DNA of 64,000 nt from Galdieria sulphuraria. Lineage: Eukaryota; Rhodophyta; Bangiophyceae; Galdieriales; Galdieriaceae. Every line of letters begins with the position of its first letter. The first letter of the stretch is position 1. Both the position numbers and the translations under genes were made by a program. The stretch lies in assembly GCF_000341285.1 (NCBI RefSeq), contig NW_005178429.1, forward strand, positions 1 through 64,000, given 5' to 3'. Below, one piece after another: positions 45,501-57,210 of this stretch. Below the pieces are notes generated by a model. It ran no database searches. It worked only from the letters and a program-made list of their open reading frames with translations, and had not been told where the DNA came from.

Positions 45501-47843
45501 GCTTGAAAAAGAAAATGGAAGCCTTCATGCTGCATATTTGAATGTGATTCGATCGGAAAACATGTTTTATTCTTTGCAAAACAATAAGGACATATCTCTC
45601 TTATCGGAAATTCAATTGGAAAAGGCAGATATTTATAAGGAGAAAGGAAACTTATTTAGTGCTATAGAAACCTTAGAAAGCGTTGTTCAGGCGTTAGAGA
45701 GTCGATCTCATCAAAGTAGACAAGAAAATCTGTTCAGTACTGAAACGCAACTCGCTAGAGCATTGGTTGCTTTAGGCAATGTGTCCGAAATTTCTCACAC
45801 TTGTACGACGGAAGTCATTGCTTCCTATTACCGAAAAGCTGTGAATCTGGCAGCGAACTTTCAAGACGGTTTTTATTATCTAGCCCGCTTCTACGACCGT
45901 ATGTTGCAGGAGTCAACTTCTGGTTTGGTTGAAGATGTAGAGAAACATAGGAAACAATCCTTGTGCGATAAGAATACATCGCAAAATATAGTACAGTGTC
46001 TTTCTGTTGCTTTAGAAAACTATACTCGTACGATGGAACTTGGAGGCAAATACATTTTCGAATCTCTTCCAAGGCTGTTGACTCTTTGGTTCAATTTTGA
46101 ACATCAAGCTTGTGTGGATAAATCAACTCCGGCTTGCTCTTTCTCTGAAGACGAAATGGCTACAATTAGAAGCAACACGGAACGAGCGTTTGAAAACCTG
46201 CCAGTCTGGCAATGGACAACATGCATCTCCCAAATTTTGAGCAGAATTTCTCATCCAAGTGCTTTTGTTCGCAAAAATTTAGTGCAACTCACAGCGCGAT
46301 TGACAGTTTCGTATTGTGGTCGCATGATTTGGTATCTGGCACCTGTTATAAACGGAAAGAATGATATACGAAGAAAAACTGGTGAAAAAATAGTGTCTGT
46401 TGCTGAAGAGCTCGGAGATCAAAATATGTGCAAGACCTTGAGGTGCGGACTTGCCTTTATTCAAGAACTCTCCAAAATCTGCCTTCAGGTATGTTACTAG
46501 CAATCTGCTCTATGTGACACGAGTTAAAATTGCTTCCAAAGAGTACGCCAAAGCACGTGAAGAAACTATCCTTTTCGAGCAATTTTGAAGCTTTTAAGAA
46601 AATGCTTCCTTGTAATCAAGTCGTAATTCCCACCAAAAAAGCTATTATGATTAGTTATGACGAAAGTTTGACAGATAGGAATGAGAGCTCTGAATCGGCT
46701 GCTTGGAGTCCATGGAATGAAGAGTTACCTACCGTTTACGGAGTAGAAGATGATATCATCTTGATGAACTCGTTGATGAAGCCTAAGCGTATATGCTTAG
46801 TAGGATCTGATGGAAATCAATATTATTTCTTATGCAAGAAAGAAGACTCCGGTGACATGCGAAAGGATTCGAGGCTCATGGAGTATGTTGAAGCCTATTT
46901 ACGATGCCCCATTCTAAACGATACTAGGTTTGCCTCAGTTATCAATCGCCTTCTTCGAAATAATCAACGTTCTCGTTCAAGGGAGCTCATACTAAGGACA
47001 TATGCCGTTCTACCTCTTAGTGAAGAGTGTGGAGTAATAGAATGGCTATCGAATCTTGCTCCACTGAGAGGAATCGTATTCCATCTGTACAACATCTTTA
47101 AAATTCCGATTTCTTTGGGAGAGATTAAGGAGCAATATGAAAAGCGAACCTGTACTACTTTGGAATTTTATCGTGAGTGGTTGCTTGCCCGTTTTCCTGC
47201 CCTTCTACGACACTTTTTTGTTGCTTGCTTTCTTGACCCTAGCGAATGGTTTGTGGCTAAGAAGAGATTTACATATTCTTGTGCCGTATGGAGTATGATA
47301 GGCTATATCGTAGGACTTGGTGACAGACACGGTGAAAATATCTTAATAGACATGACTTCAGGAGATTGTATCCATGTAGATTTCGCTTGCATGTTCGACA
47401 AAGGACTGACGCTTAAAGTTCCGGAAGTAGTTCCATTTCGTCTCACTCCTAATATGTTAGATGCAATGGGTCCTGCTGGTCATGAAGGTTCGTTTCGAGT
47501 GGCAGCGCAAATCACTATGAGCATTGCTCGAGCAAACAGAGACTGTCTTATGTCCGTATTAGAAACATTTCTTTACGATCCTCTTGTAGAGTGGGAGAAG
47601 AGCGGAAGTACTAGACACCACAGCAACAAAGGCAAGGAAAATATTCCAGTAGAAAGGTCAGCTTTGAAACCGAATGCTCATGCTTTGAAGGCACGACAGA
47701 ACATTGACGAAAAATTGCAAGGCATTGTGAAAGATAGTAGATCACCGCTTTCTATACAAGGCCAAGTGCAACGTTTAATACTTGAAGCTACCAATGAGGA
47801 AAATTTAGCAAACATGTATCTTTGGTGGATGGCTTGGATTTAA
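39538..47843 (+). CDS. ATR: ATR/Mec1-type phosphatidylinositol 3-kinase-related kinase
   Basis: Full-length, several exons, interrupted by an assembly gap. N-terminal HEAT-repeat solenoid (39.5-42.7 kb), UME-like segment (LQRLFTFISSELHLFIPKIL), FAT domain (from about 43.8 kb). Kinase domain in the last exon: LVGSDGNQYYFLCK, DMRKDSRLMEYVEAYL, RTYAVLPLSEECGVIEW, the ATR-specific GIVFHLYNIF, then GYIVGLGDRHGENIL catalytic loop and HVDFACMFDKG metal-binding motif, VPFRLTPNMLDAMGP. It ends with the FATC MYLWWMAWI. The kinase senses RPA-coated single-stranded DNA and activates checkpoint and repair; identity against ATM, TOR and DNA-PK rests on the kinase and FATC blocks. Joins were checked at 42680-42719 and 43145-43191. 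Expected size about 2,600 residues fits ATR. Confidence 0.9.
40753..40879. other. Assembly gap of 127 n
   Basis: Run of unknown bases inside the ATR coding region. Frames on the two sides (1 and 0) differ, so real length or an intron cannot be deduced; the size is probably nominal. Confidence 0.95.
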
Positions 47844-47935
47844 TCTTGTGCCGTGACAACACGTGGCACCGCATTCAGTTAGCGATCGTTTCGGAGGGGA
47901 AGCGTTTGTATCGTTGAAGAGCATTTTTCTTCTCG

Positions 47936-49388
47936 ATGTCGCACTATTTATTCCCTAGTCGTGGTGATATGCCCAACAGTCGACCAAATGTTGTCATGTT
48001 TAGACGGATCATTTTTACAAGCCTCGCTTTTACTTTTCTAACAGTACTATGTTTTATAACTTTGACAGTAAATGGAACACTAAATATTTGGTTTTCTCGA
48101 AGTGGAAGTACCTCTGAAAGTCTGTTTTCGTTGTCCTCGTTTGATAGCGATATCCACTTTGAAAACTTGAGGTTAAGAAGATCTACATCTAAGCTTGATG
48201 TAAGAATCGCATACTTCATTCAGGTCTCAACGTCCAATTTGCACTTGTTTCCGAGGTTGCTCTGTAACTTATACGATACGGAACACGTTTATGCCGTTCA
48301 TTTTGATTGTCCTTGTAACCAATCTGCTGTGGATAGTATCGTCAAAGCGATAGAACTAGGCAACTTCCCTAATATTCATATTATCCCACATGAGACTCTA
48401 ACATATTCAGGTAAAATAGGCTTGTATAGGACAAGAAAATAATTTATACAACTGACTAGGGATATCGCTTGTACTGAATACTTTATCAGCCATGACGGTC
48501 CTTTTGAAATATCCTGCAGGAACTTCGAACCAGAAAGAATGGGATTTCTTTATAAACTTGAGTGGTTCAGACTATCCTTTGCTGACTCCTTGTGACCAGG
48601 CGAAGGTGCTTGGAGAAGCTCTGAGCATGATTCACAACTCGACGATCAATTTTCTTCAAATGTTTGAACACCATGATTCAGATTACAGAAGATCGCTTTT
48701 ATATTTGGACCCTGCTTTAACTATGAATAGCCTCGTCTCTGAAAACTGCAAGGAGAGAGAGGCGTTGAAACCTGTTCAAGTACATCCATTTCAGCATAAC
48801 TTTAACTTCACGTTATATAAGGCAGAGGCTTGGATGATTCTTTCTCGAGAAACAGTAAAATATCTTACCTGTGAATCTTTCCCTCGATGGATGCTGGCTT
48901 CTTTTGTAAATACTGTTTCTTCTCCTGAGCATTACTTTGTAACAGTATTGAAAAGCTCATCAATTTGGAAGAATACAATATACCCATTTGCATTTCGTTA
49001 TGTGCGTTGGATACATCCAAAACTGCCAAGAGTCAGTACTCAGCATCCATTTGAGTTGGACCTTCATGAAGATCTATTCTGGGACGATATCTATGAGTCC
49101 GGTTGTTGGTTTGCTAGAAAATTTTCCCAGCAGGACAGTCTGCTTCAGTCACGAATCGACTCCGAAATAGCGGGACTCAACTCTACCCTCTTGAAAGATC
49201 TTTTTCAATCGGTTACACTTGAAAAGTCATTCTCTATTGAATTGCTGTCAAAGAAGAAACAGTTTTTAGAAGACAGAAGCTTGAGAAAATATTTCTGTTC
49301 CAGTCCCACTAGTCTCTCGTATCATTTAAATAGAAGTTTAGAAACTATGCGAGCATTGATAACAAGACATTTTTCTGTAATCATATAA
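47936..49388 (+). CDS. GT14-family (core-2/I-branching or xylosyltransferase-like) glycosyltransferase
   Basis: Two exons joined across about 48411-48459 (YSGKI... removed). Type II topology: basic tail, membrane helix (IIFTSLAFTFLTVLCFI), then catalytic domain. RIAYFIQVS, HVYAVHFDCPCNQSA and, after the splice, ISLVLNTLSAM, WDFFINLSGSDYPLLT match the core of GT14 enzymes (the FFINLSGSDYP block is diagnostic). The family includes core-2 GlcNAc-transferases, xylosyltransferases and plant glucuronosyltransferases of arabinogalactan; the plant/algal branch is likeliest. Several Cys and N-glycosylation sequons support a Golgi lumen location. Donor and acceptor cannot be read from sequence. Confidence 0.85.
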
Positions 49389-49506
49389 ATTTTACTTTTC
49401 ATAAACATCTTTGTGCTTTTGCATCAAAGTCAACTACTATTTTGTTTGCTAATTTTCAAATCTTCTTGTGGGCTTTCTGCACAGTAGTGGCGCACTTCCA
49501 ACGGTC

Positions 49507-52166
49507 ATGTTTTTCAGGGCAGGTTTAGGGTCTCCAGCACCAATAGACCTGTTTTTGGACAGAGTTGAGCGTGAAAAACTACTTGAAAAAGTTGAAGAGC
49601 CACTTACGACTGCTAACGATGAAAATGAGCAAGAGGGGGAACTAAACACTTCGAACCCAGAAGAGCGTCTTGTCACAGAGGGGAGTCAAACGCTGGCTGT
49701 GGAAGAAGCTGAGAAAAAGCCTGAAAGTCGCGAAGATGTGAATTATAGTGAGAAGGAACCTTTGTACAGGGCCATCAAGTTGCTTGCAGAGCTGCTAGAC
49801 GAGGATGACTTGCTGGTGGAACTGAGAGCTTCCAACAAAAGACTTTTAAACTTTTTTTCAAACCCTTTAATTATCAAGGTGGGGATTATGGTTGCCTGAG
49901 GCTTTTCGGCTCTTAGTTGTTTTTGAAAACAGGCTCTGATATCTTACGTCACCGACACGGTTCCCCGTTTTGATGAAGACCAAATGGACCTTGCGAAACT
50001 CAAGTTTAAGGTATGGATTCAGAAATATTTAAAGGGAGAATCTGAACCTTTTAAGTTTCCCTTGGTTGCTTGTGAAATACTTTGTTCCGAAAACCTCAGA
50101 CTGAGAGACCCTTTTGCTAATCATTCAGATAGTTTAAAGTTGCTTTTTTCGTTTTTACGTAAACCCACTGGAGAAATAGACATGTCAACAACGGGAAATT
50201 TTGCAAGGGTCGTGTTGACACTAATACGCCTATATCCGGTTCGTAAAAATTTTTTTAGTCTAAACTTGATTTGAATTTCTGCAGGATGTTATAAAGAACT
50301 TTGTTCAAGAGAACTTGTGGATTTTAGACTGTCTCATTCAGCATCTTTATTGTATGTCATTGGCCGATATTCTGTTGCGTCTTTATCTTCATGTTGGTTA
50401 TGATATTCCCAAATCCTCCTTGTCTTGGAGTCTTTCAGAAAGCCAGAGTTTACAAACATTTCCGGGTTATCTCATCTTTGATAAGCTCGGAGAGAGTTTC
50501 TCTCCTTCTTCGTTTCCCGAGCTTGATGACTTCAACAGAAATGAAGCTATTTCTAATTCAGCCTCCGTTATGGTAGGTATTATACAACAAAGTATCTCTA
50601 CAAGTGACTATATGGAAGTCCCGGAAGAAGTCGATATTATTAAGAGGTCTTTCATTATTGGTAAGGTTTTAGACGATGGTTTAGTGGAGGCAGAAGATCA
50701 TCAGGGAGATTTTGACAACATATGGTCCTGTCCAGCCCTAATGAATGCTCTTAGAGTTTGTTGTGAATTGCTTATTTCGTTGAATTCGTTGAAAGGTGAA
50801 TCATCTATGTCGGAAAAATCGTATCGAAGACATTCGACTACGTTTGCCTCATTAGAAAGTAGTGAAATTTCAGTTACTGACGCCAATAACAAAAATCCAC
50901 TAGCAATTGTAGAGAGTGAACTTGTATCCAAACTTCCCAAGTTAGGTTCCTTTTTGGCTAAGGTAGGAACCGAAAATTTGGGGTTGGTTGACTCCAGGAA
51001 AGTACTTGGCACGTTGCGATTGAAAATTGCCGAATTTTTTCTGACTTGTTTAGTTACCTGTAGTCAGGTACGCTTGTTGCTTTGTCTCAGATTTTAAAGG
51101 TTCACTTTCGCAGGACACTGTTGTGGAAATATTTCGTCTTGGAATTCCGAAACTTCTTTTACGACTTTTTGTTGTTTGTGATATGTGCAATATTCTCCAT
51201 AATTATATTGTTTCCGTCATTTCATCATGTTTTTGTGGAGACTTTAAAGTTGTACAAAAATTGTGGATTCAAGAGTGCCATATTTATGAGTGGTTGGTTG
51301 AAGCTTGGTCTGAAAATGACAAAATCGTAAGTTAGAATGGTTCTGTCTTACGTATTTTTTACTGTGACTTTGAAGGACGATTTAAGGTTCCGCAAAGGCT
51401 ATATGGGTCATCTAACTCAGATCGGCAATATATTAAGTCAATATTTGGATGAACAATACGAACTTGTTGTCGAATACATTTGCAAGGAGGAACTTGAACT
51501 TTTTGAACACCTTCGAAATACTTACTTATCTCAAACCAATGAGATCCAGTCCAAACCTTTGGGAGGTTCGCATCCAGGACAATTACTTTCCAGTGCACAG
51601 ATGCCGGTTCCGACATCTAGTCTTAACTTTCCTGAATATGATCAATTCATGGCGGAGATAACCTCATCAGACGCGGAGGCAGTAAAGAAGTTTGCGGAAT
51701 ATCTATATGAACAGACTAACGTATTGTGAACTACTTGAAGAAATCTTTTTGCATGACTAAGTTATTTACTTAGGGAGAAATCGACAACGAAGATGATGAA
51801 GACGAAGAGCTTATGGAGAGTTCACGTGCTGTTCCAGTGACAGAAGAAGCAAATGATCCCGAAACAGACGATATTTTTAAACAAGCTGTTGTTCCATCTT
51901 CGGAAAGTCTTTTAGTAACGGAAGAGACAACAGAAGATTATGAACTAGACTTTGAGAGCGACGATACTGATGAGGTAGACTTTGATGACTTGGCTTTTAC
52001 TGGTGATGCTATTTTTGCATCAGCTCGTGATTTCCCTTCAGAGAGGGATCTGGAACAACTCAGAAGTGCTATTGCCGAACAGAAATTAACTGCTGAAGAA
52101 GCTTATGATGCCTATGAAGAGGATCATTTGTCTTCTGTTGAAGACGAAAGAGTTTATGAAAAATGA
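49507..52166 (+). CDS. SAPS-domain regulatory subunit of protein phosphatase 6 (Sit4-associated)
   Basis: Six or seven exons. Start ATG 49507 gives MFFRAGLGSPAPID, as in SAPS proteins (MFWRFG). LAELLDEDDLLVELRASNKRL is the family N-terminal block, and FRKGYMGHLTQIGNIL the diagnostic segment in the C-terminal half of the domain. The intervening sequence forms armadillo-like helices. The C-terminus (about 51.8-52.1 kb) is highly acidic with low complexity (EIDNEDDEDEEL), typical of PPP6R tails. In yeast and animals these subunits direct PP6/Sit4 in cell-cycle and TOR signalling. A stretch of acidic insertions near residue 30-75 is unusual relative to the family. Confidence 0.88.
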
Positions 52167-52524
52167 GGAAAACATCTCGATAATTCTCCAATTTTCTGGT
52201 CATTAGGGAGTTTTGAATCTGTTTTAAGGTTAACAATGATATGAATGTTTGCATATTATCGCAATTAGAGTTGCAAAGATGGTAAACGTCAAGTTGCAAT
52301 CACAGCAGAGTTCTTTGAGTTGGCCAAGTAGATTGGCTATTCAGTTATGATAGAAGAAAACCCTTTTGCTTGACAATCAAACGACAATAGAATACAGTAA
52401 ATGTCATAAATTGATTTGCGAATGGCTACTTTTGTTTTAGGACTCTTGTAGAGTCGTTATTTCATAGCTCTTGGCTTTTTCTGATAATGAATGGAAAACC
52501 TTCATTGAGATTTTTGCACTTCCC
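52167..52524. other. Intergenic region upstream of IleRS
   Basis: Tandem genes. The IleRS frame is open from 52471 without ATG, so part is 5' UTR; nothing else is recognisable. Confidence 0.4.
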
Positions 52525-55500
52525 ATGTTTTGGACCGATGAATCACTGCTTATGACGAGTAACTTTTGTTACGTTCTTTTTCCTGTTGGAAGACAGTTTC
52601 CCACTGTGTCTGGATGTCGTTGCACCAACAATAGATGGAAGTTGAGAAAGTGGACAGTTCAAGTTAGAAAAGTCTTTCGCAGCCACCGAAATGTTTTGTT
52701 GTGTACCCTTCAGACTGAAAGGGAGTCGGATAGAGACTTTTGGAAACAATTTTACAAAAATAGCATAAACTTGCCCAAAACACGTTTTGAGCAGAGAGCT
52801 AATGCAGCAGTCAAAGAATTGGAGATTCAAAAGTTTTGGGAAGATCACCTCATTTACGAAAAGGTATTAGAGGCAAATCAACACAAAACTTTCGTTTTGC
52901 ATGACGGCCCACCTTACGCTAACGGAACATTGCACGTTGGTCACGCTTTAAACAAGATTCTGAAAGATATAATTTGTCGATATCATTTGCTAAGAGGCTT
53001 CTATGCATGTTTTATTCCTGGATGGGACTGCCATGGTCTTCCCATTGAGCTCAAAGTCTGGCAAAGTATTCCGAAAGAAAATCACGATAAAGTTAGCGTC
53101 ATCGAGCTTCGAAGAAGAGCTGCAGAGTTTGCAAGAAATACTATAGAAGAACAGAAAAGTTCCTTTAAAAGGTTTGGAATTTGGGGCTTTTGGTCGCGTC
53201 CATATTTAACTATGTCTCCTGAATATGAGGCAGCCCAAATACAAGTCTTTGGAGAACTGTTTTTGCGGTACGTTTTAGTCATGAGTTTCAAAGTTCTTAA
53301 CCTGAAATGGTATGGAATAGTGGCTTCATTTATCGTGCTCGCAAACCAGTGCATTGGAGTCCTTCAAGTAAAACTGCCTTAGCGGAAGCAGAATTGGAAT
53401 ATTCAGAAGACCATATTTCGACTGCAATTTATGTTTCTTTTAGGATTGCTCATGTCAATTCTCTGTTGGGAGATTTGCCTATTTCTTCCAATTCTTTAGA
53501 ACTTGTCATTTGGACTACTACTCCTTGGACACTTCCTGCTAATGAAGCTGTGGCAGTGAATCCTCACATGACTTACTCTTTGATAGAGGTGGCACGATTG
53601 AACCGATTTTTAATAGTTGCGAAAGATTGCTTGAAACGAGTAAGAGAAAAGTTAAAACTTGAATGGCAAGATTGTCGACAAGTTTTGGAATGGACGGGGG
53701 AATCTTTGGTTGGTATCAAATATTATCATCCAATTATAAAGGATAAAATCTGTCGAGTTGTGAGAGGTGGAAATTATATAACATCAGAAAGTGGAACTGG
53801 TTTGGTGCATACAGCTCCTGGTCATGGAGAGGAAGACTTTGTTGTTGGAAAACGTGAAAATCTACCCATTTCTTGTCCTGTGGATGAGAATGGAATGTTT
53901 ACAAAGGAAGCTGGTGAGGTTTTGTTTGGACATTCTGTGTTAGGACAAGGAAACAAGCTAGTACTGGAACTTGTTGAGAATATGAATTTATTACTTGCGA
54001 AAGAGTGTTATCGACACAAATATCCTTATGACTGGAGAACGAAGGAACCTACTATTTATAGGACTACAGAACAATGGTTTGCATCTTTGGAAAACTTTCG
54101 AAAGGAAGTCTTGGATAGTATTGATCAGGTTACTTGGATTCCAGAGTCCAAGAAGAATCTTATTCGCTGTATGGTTATGGAAAGATCAGATTGGTGTATT
54201 TCTAGACAGCGTGCATGGGGTGTTCCTATACCTGTATTTTATGATGTTTCTAATGGTAATATTCCTGTTCTTGATGAAGAAATCTTAGAACATATAAGTC
54301 ACATTATCAAAGAAAAAGGTTCTGATGCCTGGTTTTACATGTCAGAAGAAGAGTTGTTGCCTGCAAAACACAAAAATAGGCATCTCGTGAAGGGAATGGA
54401 TACGATGGATGTTTGGTTTGATTCTGGTTGTTCATGGGCAGCATTGGAAAGCAAAGGTTATTTGAAGATACCCGCAGATTTATATTTAGAAGGTGGTGAC
54501 CAACATAGAGGTTGGTTTCAGTCTAGTCTTTTGACTTGTGTTGCTACAAAAGGTCGTGCACCTTATCTAAAGGCAATTACTCATGGTTTTGTATTGGATG
54601 AAAAGGGAGTAAAGATGAGTAAGAGTGTTGGGAACGTAATAGATCCTCAAGTGGCAAGTATATTATGAAAATAAGAGATTCTCAAGTTTTCACAGTTTAT
54701 TAGGTTGTGAATGGCGGAAATAATCAAAAAAAGGATCCAGCATATGGAGCAGATGTCTTGAGACTTTGGGTCGCAAGCGTGGATTACAGGAATGAAGTTT
54801 TAATTGGTCCGCAAATCATTCGACAAGTTGCTGATATTTATCGAAAGATTCGAAATACACTTCGCTTTATGGTTGGCAATTTGTATGATTTCAGAAAGGA
54901 CGTGAATGCCATTCCATTAGCTGAACTTCCTCAGTTGGATATTTATATGCTTACTGTATTCAACAAATTCAAGAAATCTGTTGAAAGTGCATATGAAAGA
55001 TACGACTTTACTTCTATATATCAAGCCATTCAGCGACTTTGTATTACAGAATTGAGTAACTTCTATTTGGACATTTCAAAGGATCGTCTATACGTTTCTC
55101 TACCTGATGATTATCGTCGTAGAAGTTGTCAAACAGTTTTGCATATGATACTTGAAGATTTGGTCCGAATAGTTGCTCCACTTATTCCTCATACTGCAGA
55201 AGACCTTTGGCAGTGTTTTGAGTTTCGACGGGATGCATGTCTTTCAGTATTTCAGTCAGGTTGGTTGTCGAATGAGAAAGTTCCTTTGGGTCATTATCCG
55301 GATACATTTTGGGAGAATGTTCGTTTGTTGCGAGATGATGTGAATAAGTGTTTGGAAAAGGCAAGAGAAGAACAACTCATTGGTTCTTCCCTGGAAGGTA
55401 GAGTTGGAATATATTTCAATAGTAAGGATGATGAGAAGCACATTTCCTTTTGTCATCATTTGAGACAACTTTCAAATAGTAGTAACCAAGTAGACCAACT

Positions 55501-55747
55501 TGAATACTTGTTTCTTGTTTCTCAAGTGGAGTTTATGGAAAGCAAAGAAAGCTTATACAGAGTGTACTCCTACGCAAGAGATAGTGTTCATTCACAACTG
55601 GATTGTTATTCTATAGGAGTTTCTAAAGCATTGGGTCATAAATGTTTTCGATGTTGGAACTTCTCTACAAGTGTCCAACAAAATGAAAAACATCCAGAAC
55701 TTTGTCATCGATGTATTTCGGTCGTAGATAGGCTATTGTCGAAATAA
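52525..55747 (+). CDS. Isoleucyl-tRNA synthetase, organellar (bacterial-type)
   Basis: Three exons. Class I synthetase: HIGH-type HVGHALNKILKD after DGPPYANGTL; the editing domain with GTGLVHTAPGHGEED; KMSKSVGNVIDP before the anticodon-binding domain; GGDQHRGWFQSS for Ile/tRNA recognition. C-terminal zinc finger CFRCWN...CHRC is the bacterial IleRS type. N-terminus (about 95 residues before the synthetase fold) is basic and Ser/Arg-rich, an organelle presequence. Introns: about 53269-53323 and 54654-54703; the second uses a GC donor. Two Met codons (52525, 52552) are possible starts. The stop is only 11 bp from that of MOCS3. Confidence 0.93.
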
Positions 55748-55758
55748 ACAGTCGACTT

Positions 55759-57148
55759 CTAATAATAAGGTAGTGAAGGATCACAATGCGTCCTCCATTC
55801 TTCGATTCCACCTATAATATCATAAACATTACGAATACCCCAACTTCCAAGTAAAGAAACTGCTTGTTGAGATGCATTACCACGACGACAAATCACAACA
55901 ATACTTTTTCCATTATTTGCTTGTTGTTCAATCTATTTAGTAATTCTTATCAAACTGTCCATATTTCTATCATGACCAAATTACCTCTTCATGTTTGGAA
56001 GAAAGTTCTTCCAATGGAATGTTATGAAAACCTTCAATATGACACAACTCATATTGAACAGAAGGTCTCACATCTACACAAAAGTAATCATTATTCCAAA
56101 GGCCATTTGTTAGTACAAGTTTTGCTTTGGCTTCCAAAGGAGATAATCGCTTTTCAATAGGAATAGTAAAAGATTCGTTGAGTCCAATAAAGGATGCATA
56201 ATCATATTCAACTATACTAAAGTCTTCTGAAGAATCACCACAAACGATGCAATTCGAACTGCGCTTTCTGAGCTGAAAGGTTCTAAATTTCGTTTCCAAA
56301 CCATCAAATACAAGTAAGCGACCTATCAAAGGTTCTGCATCCTGAAATGATTATTTTGGAGTGCTAACTGAAAACTAGGAAACTCTTACTTCGATATTGG
56401 CAGCCAACTTGATGGATTCCAAAGCTTGCAAACAGCCAATCACACCAGGAATGGGACCCAATACTCCACTGGCATCACAACTTCCAACACACTTCGGAGG
56501 AGGAGGCTCAGGAAAGATGCATCTATAACACGGACAATCTACTGAGGCACTATAAACAGTTATTTGTCCATCCCATCCTAAACCTCAATATTCAATCCTC
56601 ATCAAATCTACGAATAAAGTAGTGAGCTACCTATGGCTGCTCCTGAAACCAAAGGCTTGCTTAAAGCTGCACAAGCGTCGTTGACGACATATCTCGTCAA
56701 AACATTGTCAGTACAATCAAGAACAATGTCATAACCTGCAATGATTTCTATGGCATTGAACTGGGTCAATCTTTGTAGAACGATATGCACCTGAACGGAA
56801 GAATTCAAGTTCTGTACCGTTTCTCTGAGAGATTCCGCTTTGGGCTTGCCAGATAAACTCTCCTTATGTCCAATCTATGGAACAACTGTTTTAGAGAAAG
56901 TTATTTTTCGAAAAGATGACATAAACCTGTCGATGAAGATTGCTTATTTCAACCATATCGTTATCGACAATCCCTAAAGTACCAATCCCAGCACCTGCGA
57001 GATACAAAGCTGCAGGACAACCAAGTCCTCCAGCACCGATGATGAGGATTTTCTTTTTCGCTAAAAGCTCCTGACTTTTCTTTCCAAATTGTGGCAATAG
57101 TATTTGACGACTATATCTGGAGATATTCCAACTTTCCTTTGTCGTCAT
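55759..57148 (-). CDS. MOCS3: Molybdopterin/ubiquitin-like activating and sulfurtransferase protein MOCS3 (Uba4)
   Basis: ThiF/MoeB-type E1 domain followed by a rhodanese domain. [19 protein letters not shown] binds [20 protein letters not shown]; Asp of [16 protein letters not shown]; Zn Cys pairs CPCYRC and CVGSCD; then KFRTFQLRK and a rhodanese with [20 protein letters not shown] and [11 protein letters not shown], whose Cys carries the persulfide. It activates and thiocarboxylates MOCS2A/URM1 for molybdenum cofactor and 2-thiouridine tRNA. About six exons; a start at 57148 ([15 protein letters not shown]) is preferred over the longer open frame without ATG. Head-to-head with RoxA-type oxygenase, 62 bp between start codons. 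Confidence 0.9.
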
Positions 57149-57210
57149 AGAATCAAGTGTACTAAAACTGATTTCATCATTACACCCCAACAGAGTTGTA
57201 CAAGTAAGAA
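57149..57210. promoter_or_regulatory. 62-bp region between divergent MOCS3 and oxygenase start codons
   Basis: Must contain or overlap both promoters. No obvious TATA; unspliced leaders could extend into the coding regions. Confidence 0.45.
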
